Shown: piece by piece, positions 1 through 7,662 of the stretch | How positions within the stretch are numbered: the stretch's first letter is position 1 | How the letters are laid out: every line of letters begins with the position of its first letter | IMG/VR virus record: IMGVR_UViG_3300018416_002250 | Location: 1 to 20,822 of that record | DNA from: a virus | Strand: one strand, 5' to 3' | DNA length: 20,822 nucleotides | Translations under genes and position numbers: made by a program | Notes under the pieces: model-generated | Seen by the model: the letters and a program-made list of their open reading frames with translations, nothing else | The model's database searches: none | What the model was told of the DNA's origin: nothing

Positions 1-2
1 AA

Positions 3-101
3 GGTGGTACTGGTGGAACGGGCGGAACAGGTCATACAGGAGGAACTGGCGGAACGGGCGGAACAGGTGGTACTGGTGGTACTGGCGGAACAGGTGGTAC
101 T
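3..101 (+). repeat. Gly-Gly-Thr collagen-like triplet repeat (11 units)
   Basis: There are eleven consecutive nine-base units in the frame of the fibre-like gene. Ten encode Gly-Gly-Thr and one (30-38) encodes Gly-His-Thr; a related Gly-Leu-Asn triplet follows at 102-110. Codons vary between units (ggt/gga/ggc and act/aca/acg), so the amino-acid pattern is conserved more tightly than the DNA. That argues for selection on a collagen-like helix rather than recent slippage. The array continues off the left edge, so its full length is unknown. Confidence 0.9.
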
Positions 102-563
102 GGATTAAACGCAGGAGGATCTTTATCTCCTGAGTGGAGTGGTGCTGTATTTTATATACCAGATTCATCAAATGCAAATGGTATATGGACTGTTGGTTAT
201 GATACATCAAACTATTGGACATTTTATAGATGGACATCAAACGATTCTGACCAAAGAGGTGGTATAAGATTAATGATTACTTATCCAGATGGAATTACTG
301 CTATGAGTGGGGTTTATGTAATGGTTAGAACGAGTAGTGCTACATCCACAACAAGTCACTTAGATGTAACAGCAGGCAATCCAGCTTCAATGACTTCAGT
401 ATTAACAAATGTTGCTCAAACATCTTGGGGTATTGAAACAATATCTTCTGGCACTTTAGGTTCAAATACTGGCACTCAAGAAAGAAGTTTAATACAATTT
501 GATTGTTCTGCAGACGATGGAGAAACTGTAGATTTAGGTCCGATTTGGTGGGTATTTAGTTAA
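3..563 (+). CDS. Tail-fibre-like protein, C-terminal part (5' end outside the window)
   Basis: The frame is open from base 3 to the TAA at 561-563, giving 186 visible residues; the true start lies upstream. The first 33 visible residues are a collagen-like array of Gly-X-Thr triplets, after which come about 150 residues rich in Ser, Thr, Trp and Tyr (for example IWTVGYDT and WTFYRW) ending PIWWVFS. This looks like a beta-rich fibre head or tip, and no enzymatic motif is seen. Phage fibres often carry collagen-like stalks before a globular receptor-binding end, and the adjacent tail genes fit that role. An internal ATG at 273 would give a 96-residue product, but the open frame continues upstream through coding-quality sequence, so 273 is unlikely to be the start. 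The next gene follows after 12 bases with a good ribosome site, suggesting one operon. The fibre assignment is inferred from composition and context; no specific family is recognised. Confidence 0.75.
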   Translation, partial: GGTGGTGGTGHTGGTGGTGGTGGTGGTGGTGGTGLNAGGSLSPEWSGAVFYIPDSSNANGIWTVGYDTSNYWTFYRWTSNDSDQRGGIRLMITYPDGITAMSGVYVMVRTSSATSTTSHLDVTAGNPASMTSVLTNVAQTSWGIETISSGTLGSNTGTQERSLIQFDCSADDGETVDLGPIWWVFS

Positions 564-575
564 GGAGAATGTTTT

Positions 576-1154
576 ATGGCTAATTATATATTATGTTATC
601 ATACAGGCTCTGGTGTTATACAGAGAGTAGTAAATGCTGATGTGGTAAATTTTGAAAAATGTGGTTTATCTGATAAAGAAACAAAGATACAAGTTTTAGA
701 TTCTTCTGAAAATGTAGGATATTATTTAGGTAGAAGATATTCTGGCTCAGCTGATGATTTGGCAAACGGAAATGGAACGATGGTTTTACAAGATTCATTT
801 GAATGGTCTATAAATGGATTAGTGTTAAGTTCGAGTATGGATGTTAGTATTCCATCGGATTCTCCTTTTAATTTAGAACTAAAAATTTTAGATGGACAGA
901 CAAATGAAAAATCAAATATATCAGGAGATGGTTCTACAGATTATGTTAGTGTTAAACCAATATGGCATATAGAATCTTTAATAGCACCTGATGATGAAGA
1001 ATCACTAGCTTCATATGATATTCCAAATGCTAATATGGAATACCAACCTTATACAAATGGTGAAGCAACTCAGAGTGTGGATTTAACTTCAGATAGTAAT
1101 AGGTTATATTTATTAAGAACTAGTAATGTAAGTGTTAACTTGATAAAAGATTAA
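576..1154 (+). CDS. Unrecognised structural-type protein downstream of the fibre gene
   Basis: This 192-residue protein starts at an ATG preceded by AAGGAGAA, 12 bases after the fibre-like gene. I do not recognise a family. It is acidic and polar, without a signal peptide, membrane segment or catalytic motif. It opens MANYILCYHTGSG and has alternating hydrophobic and polar stretches with Asp/Ser-rich turns, consistent with a beta-rich virion protein. Position and spacing place it in one transcription unit with the fibre-like gene and the 482-residue protein downstream, which it precedes by 11 bases. Possible roles are a fibre-associated tip, a fibre chaperone or a baseplate-periphery protein; none can be chosen from sequence alone. 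Confidence 0.7.
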   Translation: MANYILCYHTGSGVIQRVVNADVVNFEKCGLSDKETKIQVLDSSENVGYYLGRRYSGSADDLANGNGTMVLQDSFEWSINGLVLSSSMDVSIPSDSPFNLELKILDGQTNEKSNISGDGSTDYVSVKPIWHIESLIAPDDEESLASYDIPNANMEYQPYTNGEATQSVDLTSDSNRLYLLRTSNVSVNLIKD

Positions 1155-1165
1155 GGAGAAGGAAA

Positions 1166-2614
1166 GTGTCCTTTAGAGATCATTCATATTTTCATATCGT
1201 AGGAAGAAGTGGTAATAGCACAGCTGGTTACTATTGGGAACCAGGTGATAGTACAATAACTAGAGTATGGACATCAAGTACTTCAGATGGATACAGAGGT
1301 GATGGAAGTGCTGTTGATAGATCTAGAGGATTAGTATATTATGGCAGTGCAAGCCACTCAGGAGATAGTGTTACTGTATTTAAAACAGCTGATGGAGCAG
1401 TTCAAGCTAGCACAACATCAACAACATTTGATAATCATGCATGCGCTTTTGTACATCCAAGTGGAACGGCTATCTATAAATATCGCAGTACCACTGCATC
1501 TAATGCAACAAATATTCATTACGCAAGATTAACTGATTTAGGTAGCATCAATACAGGAACGGCGACAATAAATGTTGAACATAGTGATATTGGAAAGATA
1601 CTTACTCTTCCCACAACTGGATATGTTATAGATGTTGAGCCGGATATATATGATAGGCCAGACAAAAATCTATTAGTAATGGTGACAAATACAACTTCAA
1701 ATTGGAACTCTGATTCTACTTCTTGTAATCGTTTATGGATTTATCAATATGATATGATAGCTGATGAACAAATTCTTTTAGTTACTTTTGATCCCGATAA
1801 CTACACAGCAGATTCTATAAGAACAAGAGTAAGTGAACTAATGTGTAAAGACAATGGTAATTTTATTATTCAATGTAGAGCAGGTTCAACTGATGGTGGA
1901 CTTTTTATGGAAATACCTAGACACCCTGCTGGTGTTAACAGTGATATCGCTGACCCTACTGCTGTATGGGCTGTTAATAAAAGAACTGTAGATGGTGATG
2001 TAAGGAGACAGTTAGGAAAGCTTGACTATATATCACAAAAATATTTATACTTAGGCTCTGGATCTACAAACGATCCAGAACCTGTAGGTTTGATAAGTAT
2101 GATAGATGGGAGTGTTTTAAGTTTTAGAGAAACAGTAGCAGATGATGGAACTAATGAATTTAGAACACATTGTGGTCAACCTTGTTTATGGGGAAAATGG
2201 TCTGAAGGACCAAATGCTAGCAGTACCTCTTACAACAACATAAGACCATACTCTCAGTTAATATACTTTTCAGGATTTGGAGGAAACCATAATGCTAATC
2301 CAAACCTAGCATTTTTCAACGGACCTCCTGAAGATGAATTTAACAATACAGACGCTACTGTTGTCAAACTAAACTCATCAAGCACACTTTGTGGTGCTAC
2401 TATGGATGCTAATGGAATGGTAAACGCTATGGCTGGAGTAGGTTCATTTCAAAACAAAGATGATATGACAACATTAATGCACTCTTATGGTGAGAGTGGT
2501 GCGATACTAGCAGGTAAAGCAGATACTATGTACGATGAAGATAATAATCAAATGGTTCATATGAGGCATGGTAAGCGTTGGGTAGGTGGTACACTTCTAT
2601 TTGCTGGACATTAA
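1166..2614 (+). CDS. Unrecognised large beta-rich, propeller-like virion surface protein
   Basis: This 482-residue protein starts at GTG, with AAGGAGAAGG at 1153-1162 deciding the start. The sequence is rich in Gly, Ser, Thr, Asp, Trp and Tyr, with recurring stretches such as RGLVYYGSAS, NLLVMVTN, KYLYLGSGS and SQLIYFSGFGG at fairly regular spacing. These resemble successive blades of a beta-propeller, but I cannot assign a family. There is no signal peptide or membrane helix. It is the last gene before the glycan cassette and lies 11 bases after the previous gene, so it probably belongs to the fibre operon. A receptor-binding or fibre-tip role is a reasonable inference. It could also be an acceptor of the cassette's modification, given its many Ser and Thr residues, but no defined acceptor motif is visible. 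Confidence 0.7.
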   Translation: MSFRDHSYFHIVGRSGNSTAGYYWEPGDSTITRVWTSSTSDGYRGDGSAVDRSRGLVYYGSASHSGDSVTVFKTADGAVQASTTSTTFDNHACAFVHPSGTAIYKYRSTTASNATNIHYARLTDLGSINTGTATINVEHSDIGKILTLPTTGYVIDVEPDIYDRPDKNLLVMVTNTTSNWNSDSTSCNRLWIYQYDMIADEQILLVTFDPDNYTADSIRTRVSELMCKDNGNFIIQCRAGSTDGGLFMEIPRHPAGVNSDIADPTAVWAVNKRTVDGDVRRQLGKLDYISQKYLYLGSGSTNDPEPVGLISMIDGSVLSFRETVADDGTNEFRTHCGQPCLWGKWSEGPNASSTSYNNIRPYSQLIYFSGFGGNHNANPNLAFFNGPPEDEFNNTDATVVKLNSSSTLCGATMDANGMVNAMAGVGSFQNKDDMTTLMHSYGESGAILAGKADTMYDEDNNQMVHMRHGKRWVGGTLLFAGH

Positions 2615-2644
2615 AAAAATAATATTATTTAGTAGGAAAGTTAC

Positions 2645-2654
2645 ATATTTATTA
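2645..2654 (+). promoter_or_regulatory. Promoter-like ATATTTATTA motif before the glycan cassette
   Basis: This is the only non-coding stretch between the fibre operon and the cassette (2615-2674). The motif sits 20 bases upstream of the TTG start. The same core appears in the other four intergenic gaps longer than about 45 bases (11675, 12065, 14724, 16464). Similar strings also occur inside AT-rich genes (for example 1106 and 2041), so a promoter role is only a suggestion from position. Confidence 0.3.
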
Positions 2655-2674
2655 CCAATAATTAAGGAAATATT

Positions 2675-5600
2675 TTGAAAGAGGTTATAGACGATTTAGT
2701 TATAGATTATAATTTTGACGCGGGTCCTTTTGTAGGATTGACATCTGAAAAAAAATATCAATGTAGAGTAGAATTTTGGAAACCTAATAGTAAAAAACAT
2801 TGGGGTGATTTAGTATACTCTGCTAATATAGATAGTCTTGGTAAGACTGCTTTTGTTCCTACAAAATGGTATATTGAATGGACAATAAGAGTTTATAAAG
2901 AGGATAATTTAGTATTTACACATAAATTAGATTTGGAAGGTAAAAAAGTTTTTGTAAGATTGTCTAGTAGTATGTTAGGTGATAATTTTTGTTGGATTCC
3001 TTATGTAGAAGAGTTTAGAAAAAAACATAATTGTGAGATATTCTGTGGAAGTACTTTTCCTGAAATATTTGAACACACATATGATTTTGAATTTTGGAAA
3101 GAGGGTTCTGAATGGCCTGACGAAGAGTTTTACGCTACATATGAAGTTGGTGTATTTGGTTACAAGAATGATGAACCACATTATGAGTTTGTCAATACTC
3201 ATAATAAAAATAGTTTATTAGAAACATCAATGGCTAAAACAGCTAGTGATATTTTAGGTTTAGAACATAAAGAGATAAGAGCGAATATAGATTTATCAAA
3301 ATATGAACCAAAAGAAAGAGTAAAGGGAAAGTATGTTTGTATAGCTCCATATGGTAGTGCTCAGTTAAAGATGTGGAATAATGAAGATGGTTGGCAAAAA
3401 ATAGTTGATTATTTTTTGAATATTGGGTATAAAGTTTTATATTTATCTAGAGAACCTAATGGTTATATGAATAACAAAGTTCCGAAGGGCGTAATTGATA
3501 AATCGGGATGGGATATACCAATAGAAGAAAGAATAGCAGATTTGAAATATTCAGAACTATTTTTAGGAATAAGTTCTGGTTTAAGTTGGGTTGCTTGGTC
3601 TGTAGGAGTTCCTGTAATTTTAATACACGGACATAATTATTCTTGGTATAATCCTATTGATAATGTTAAACATATTAATTTAGAAAATGACAAAAGTGTT
3701 TGTACAGGTTGTTGGCATAGAGATGGTTTTGCTCCAGGTGATTGGAACTTTTGTCCAGAACATAAAGGTACAGATAGGCAATTTGAGTGTACTAAAAAAA
3801 TAACTGCTGAAATGGTTATAGAGGGAATAGAGTCTATGTTAGAAAAAAACAAAGTTGAAGTAAAATCAGAAAATAGATGGATTTTGGGCGTTAATATAGG
3901 TCATGATGCCGGTGCAACATTAGTTAAAGATGGTAGAGTATTTGTTTCTATTAATTTAGAAAGAATAAGTAGGATAAAACACGATGAGGGTAATGACGAT
4001 TTTCCGTGGGCTGCTATGGATTATTGTTTAGATTACGCCAATATAACTAAAAAAGATTTAGAAAGAGTTGTTTGGAATGGTATAGGATTACAGCCAGAGT
4101 TGATGATGAACCCTGATGGTGATTGGGCTAACAGATTAAGGAGTAATGGTTATGATTTACCAAAAGACAGATTGAATTATTGTACTCATCACTTAGCACA
4201 TGCATATTCAGCTCACTATTCAAGCGGATTTGAAGAATCAATTAATATTGTCGTTGATGCTGGTGGTGAATCAAACTATAAGTATGTATTGGAAAACTAT
4301 ACTAATAATCCTATAGCACATATGAAAAAGTTTCCATTGGAAAAGTGTGTTGAAGCCACTAGTATTTATGAAGTAAAGAAAGGAAAATTTACAAAGATAT
4401 ATTCTGCTTACAAACCATTTCCAATGTCTAGAGAATTATGGCCGTTATTAGGACAATCTCTCGGTGAGTTTTATGCTATAGGTTGTAACTACATTGGTAT
4501 GGATGGCTTGTATGATGCAGGAAAACTTATGGGATTAGCTCCATATGGTAGAAGAGAAGAAGCTCTCAAAGAATATGAACCAATATCAAATGTTTACATT
4601 GATGACGATCCTAAAGCAGGAGATTACTTTATAAGGGTGCATCACAATGATGTTGATAAACAAATGATACCTAAATCTGAAGATGGTTACTATGATAATC
4701 CAATTTGGTATATAAATTCAGAAAGACCTAAATTTCTAGAATCTAATATAAGCCATATGGATTTTCAAACAAAAGCTGATTGGGCTTGGTGGGTACAACA
4801 TAGTTTTGAAAAAATGATATTGTTTTTAGCTAAAAAAGCTTCTATGATTTCTGATGTAAAATATTTGACTGGTTCAGGTGGATGTTTTTTAAATTCTGTT
4901 GCTAATCAAAAGATAGTTGATTTGAATCTATTTAAAGACCATTTTTATGTTCCAGCTTCTGATGATGGTGGTATATCTATTGGAACTGCTTTCTATGGAT
5001 ATTATAATTTTCATCCCGATAAAGGTAAGGTAAATCTTAGTAACAGAGAAATAGAAGTTTTTATGGGTAAGGAATATTCTGAAGAAGAAATATTAGCTGA
5101 CTTAAAGTTATTTGACAATATTGAATATGAAAAGATAGAAGATGAAGTTGAGCTTTCTCAAAAAGTTGCAAGGTTTATTCACGATGGAAAAGTAGTTGGT
5201 TGGTTTCAAGGTGGTAGTGAAATGGGTCCTCGAGCATTAGGACATCGTAGTATTTTAGGAGACCCAACTCATCCCGATATGCAAGATATAATAAATGATA
5301 GAGTAAAACATAGAGAATGGTATAGACCATTTGCTCCTGCTTGTACTGTTGAAGACGCTCATAGATTTTTTGAACATACAACAGAAAGCCCATATATGTT
5401 GTTGATAGCGCAAGTAAAAGAAGAGTACAAAGAAAAATTGCCATCAATAACGCATGTGGATGGTAGTGCTAGATTACAGACTGTGAGAAGAGAAACCAAT
5501 ACTAGATATTATGATGTTATCAGAGAGTTTGGTAGATTATCTGAAATACCAGTTATACTAAATACATCTTTTAACGAAGCAGGAGAACCTATAGTTGAAA

Positions 5601-5725
5601 GACCATTTGATGCTGTAAAGTGTAGTCTTAAAAATAATATTGATTATTTAGTTATAGAAAACTTTTTAATCAAAAAAACTCCTGATGTTCTTAGAAAACC
5701 AAATCATTTACCTAATATTGTATGA
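2675..5725 (+). CDS. TibC-like (BAHT) heptosyltransferase fused to NodU/TobZ-type O-carbamoyltransferase
   Basis: This 1016-residue two-enzyme fusion starts at TTG, chosen because AAGGA at 2664-2668 lies six bases upstream and the next in-frame ATG would remove a conserved domain. Residues 1-395 match the bacterial autotransporter heptosyltransferase family: a beta-rich N-domain with KWYIEW (about 70-75), LGDNFCWIPYVEEFRKKHNC (about 98-117), a GT-B donor region with K232 and W234, LGISSG at 297-302, and four cysteines (C343, C346, C360, C372; CTGCW...DWNFC...FEC) matching the metal-binding finger of TibC. Residues 402-1016 form a complete carbamoyltransferase: NIGHDAG at 407-413, the H505/H509 and D528 metal-ligand pattern, GKLMGLAPYG at 616-625, GSGGCF at 733-738, and a C-terminal domain with GPRALGHRS at 851-859 and NTSFN at 963-967. 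Inferred role: transfer of a heptose-like sugar to protein Ser/Thr plus carbamoylation of a sugar hydroxyl. The sugar and acceptor are not shown by sequence. Confidence 0.88.
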   Translation: MKEVIDDLVIDYNFDAGPFVGLTSEKKYQCRVEFWKPNSKKHWGDLVYSANIDSLGKTAFVPTKWYIEWTIRVYKEDNLVFTHKLDLEGKKVFVRLSSSMLGDNFCWIPYVEEFRKKHNCEIFCGSTFPEIFEHTYDFEFWKEGSEWPDEEFYATYEVGVFGYKNDEPHYEFVNTHNKNSLLETSMAKTASDILGLEHKEIRANIDLSKYEPKERVKGKYVCIAPYGSAQLKMWNNEDGWQKIVDYFLNIGYKVLYLSREPNGYMNNKVPKGVIDKSGWDIPIEERIADLKYSELFLGISSGLSWVAWSVGVPVILIHGHNYSWYNPIDNVKHINLENDKSVCTGCWHRDGFAPGDWNFCPEHKGTDRQFECTKKITAEMVIEGIESMLEKNKVEVKSENRWILGVNIGHDAGATLVKDGRVFVSINLERISRIKHDEGNDDFPWAAMDYCLDYANITKKDLERVVWNGIGLQPELMMNPDGDWANRLRSNGYDLPKDRLNYCTHHLAHAYSAHYSSGFEESINIVVDAGGESNYKYVLENYTNNPIAHMKKFPLEKCVEATSIYEVKKGKFTKIYSAYKPFPMSRELWPLLGQSLGEFYAIGCNYIGMDGLYDAGKLMGLAPYGRREEALKEYEPISNVYIDDDPKAGDYFIRVHHNDVDKQMIPKSEDGYYDNPIWYINSERPKFLESNISHMDFQTKADWAWWVQHSFEKMILFLAKKASMISDVKYLTGSGGCFLNSVANQKIVDLNLFKDHFYVPASDDGGISIGTAFYGYYNFHPDKGKVNLSNREIEVFMGKEYSEEEILADLKLFDNIEYEKIEDEVELSQKVARFIHDGKVVGWFQGGSEMGPRALGHRSILGDPTHPDMQDIINDRVKHREWYRPFAPACTVEDAHRFFEHTTESPYMLLIAQVKEEYKEKLPSITHVDGSARLQTVRRETNTRYYDVIREFGRLSEIPVILNTSFNEAGEPIVERPFDAVKCSLKNNIDYLVIENFLIKKTPDVLRKPNHLPNIV

Positions 5726-7662
5726 ACTATATAGCAAAACCACCTAAAAACTTTTTAGAGTTATACGACTATATTGATGAAACAAAATCCTTTTGGAAAG
5801 TTGATGATTTCAAAAAAGAAATAATTGATTTCGAACATCCAAATGTTCATATACCAGATGCTTGGGAATTTTTTATTGGACATCCCGAAACATCAGTTCC
5901 TTACAGACCTGATAGAGGCGTTTCTTTTGGTGATTGTATTCCATATACTAGACTTCCAGAGCTTATAAAAATGTACTATGGTTGGAGAGGTGCTAAAGTT
6001 TTTATACCTGAATGGTTTATTGATGTATTTCAACACAATCCTTATGTTGATGGTACTCACGAATTTGATTATAAATGGGGTTCAATGGGAACTTTTGGAA
6101 CTACTATTCAAAGATGTTCTAATGCTTGGGGATTAACTTCTCCTTTCTATACACCTAAATTATATGCTTCTGCTCATATTAAAAAGAGAGAAAATACTAT
6201 ACTTTTCACTTTAAATAGTAAAACAGGTGGAAGAGTAACACAAAATGAAACATTAGAAAAAATAGTACAACATCTAACAAAAAAATATAGGGTTGTGCAA
6301 TTAGCTTTGTCTGATGACTATTTAATAAAATCTGCTAACCAACACGTTCTAAATGTTTCGAGAGATAAGTTGATAGATTTTGTAGCAGAGTTTCCTATAT
6401 ACATAGGTGCTCAAAATAGTGTGTATCATATAGCAAAAGGTTTAGGACTAAAGATGGTTGGTATCCTACCCAAAAAACAAATAATTGGTGAAAAGTTAGC
6501 CGGTTTACACTCTGAAAAAGTCGTTTTACCCTTACTTACTGTAACCAATTCATCAGAGGTTACACCTTACGATGAAAAATATTGGAGTAGAGCCAAAAAA
6601 TTCAATCCATTTTTTCCTAAAGAATATGAAGACGGAGATGTAAGTTCAGATAAAGCTTACAACGATACTATAGCACATTTAGGATGGTTGTATCCTGACA
6701 CTCCACATTTAACATTAGATGAAGATGGTTCTCCGAGATGTCCTACTTTATCAGAAAAAACCATAGATATGGCATTAGAAGATAAAATATATCCTTTTAA
6801 TGATAGTAGATTATGGGATTATTATGAACACTCAGAGTTGTGGACTTCAGTACATCCTCAGAAGATGACTTTTAAAAGTAATGAAGTAGAAGACAACAAA
6901 TTTGTATTTCAACACATTCCTAGAACTGGTGGTAATCTTTTTAGAAATGTTCTTTGGTCTATATATGGTATTGATTTGAGCCACAAAAAAATAATTGACA
7001 AAGTTCTTTACGATGAGAATTGTTTTATAAAAGATAATGAAACTATTATCTATGAAGATTATGGAGACCATCCACAATGGAATAATTATGAAGTAAAGCC
7101 AACAGTAAACACTTCAGATTACAAATGCGTAATAGGTCACTTTACTATACAAAAACATTTAGACTTAAAAAGTAGAGGATACAAATTTGTAAATTGGTTT
7201 AGAAATCCAATAGATAGAGTTATATCTCAATATTTTTATGATAAGATGTCAGCTGAAAATGTTAGTTTGGAAGAGATAAACGATCCTGTTCGTAAAAAAC
7301 TTATAGAAGAGGATATGAGTTTGTATGAGTATTGTGAAATGAGTTACAATAGAAATATTTATTCAGATTATGTAGGTGATAAAATTTACGAATTAGATTT
7401 TATAGGAATTACAGAAAATTACAAAGATAGTCTTAAAAAGTTTGAGAAGATGTTCAACATAGAAATACCGATTGGGCCTAGAAATGTTTCTTTTTTTGAT
7501 GACTCATCAGCTGATGATGAATATATAATAAAGATAAAGAATCAAAGAAAACATTTATATTCAACGGATGATATAGATAGAAACATAATAGAAGAATTAA
7601 ATAAAGAAGATATGAAAATATACAATCAAGCAGTAAGAATAAATTCGGAATATAAATTATGA
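5722..7662 (+). CDS. GT9-like glycosyltransferase domain fused to a PAPS-type sulfotransferase
   Basis: This 646-residue protein has an ATG that overlaps the previous stop in ATGA, implying translational coupling; no clear ribosome site precedes it. Residues about 60-330 look like a GT-B, heptosyltransferase (GT9)-like domain: a VSFGDCIPY loop (67-75) resembling the Gly-Asp acceptor-side loop, and FPIYIGAQNSVYHIAKGLG (224-242) resembling the family's donor-site motif. The K-x-W element seen in the upstream BAHT domain is not evident, so activity is uncertain. Residues about 390-646 form a sulfotransferase: HIPRTGGN (398-405) fits the 5'-phosphosulfate loop and FRNPIDRVISQYF (493-505) the 3'-phosphate motif for PAPS binding. 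Predicted role: addition of a sugar and O-sulfation of the glycan made with the neighbouring enzymes. The sulfotransferase call is stronger than the GT9 call. No membrane segment is present, so it is probably cytoplasmic. Confidence 0.8.
   Translation: MNYIAKPPKNFLELYDYIDETKSFWKVDDFKKEIIDFEHPNVHIPDAWEFFIGHPETSVPYRPDRGVSFGDCIPYTRLPELIKMYYGWRGAKVFIPEWFIDVFQHNPYVDGTHEFDYKWGSMGTFGTTIQRCSNAWGLTSPFYTPKLYASAHIKKRENTILFTLNSKTGGRVTQNETLEKIVQHLTKKYRVVQLALSDDYLIKSANQHVLNVSRDKLIDFVAEFPIYIGAQNSVYHIAKGLGLKMVGILPKKQIIGEKLAGLHSEKVVLPLLTVTNSSEVTPYDEKYWSRAKKFNPFFPKEYEDGDVSSDKAYNDTIAHLGWLYPDTPHLTLDEDGSPRCPTLSEKTIDMALEDKIYPFNDSRLWDYYEHSELWTSVHPQKMTFKSNEVEDNKFVFQHIPRTGGNLFRNVLWSIYGIDLSHKKIIDKVLYDENCFIKDNETIIYEDYGDHPQWNNYEVKPTVNTSDYKCVIGHFTIQKHLDLKSRGYKFVNWFRNPIDRVISQYFYDKMSAENVSLEEINDPVRKKLIEEDMSLYEYCEMSYNRNIYSDYVGDKIYELDFIGITENYKDSLKKFEKMFNIEIPIGPRNVSFFDDSSADDEYIIKIKNQRKHLYSTDDIDRNIIEELNKEDMKIYNQAVRINSEYKL

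Noticed and set aside
3-101. The nine-base repeat as a CRISPR array or phase-variation tract
   Set aside because: There are no spacers, and the units vary at synonymous positions and stay in frame. It is a coding collagen-like repeat.
273-563. A separate 96-residue gene starting at the ATG at 273
   Set aside because: The same frame is open without interruption back to base 3 through the collagen-like repeat, and no ribosome site precedes 273. It is the C-terminal end of the longer protein.
2616-2629. AT-only palindrome (AAATAATATTATTT) after the 482-residue gene as a terminator
   Set aside because: It has no G/C pairs and no loop, and no T-run follows. Such palindromes are expected by chance in this composition.
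2675-5725. Carbamoyltransferase half as a KEOPS/TsaD-like tRNA-modifying enzyme
   Set aside because: The N-domain shares the ASKHA-type fold, but the GPRALGxRS and NTSFN C-terminal domain is specific to O-carbamoyltransferases of the NodU/TobZ type.
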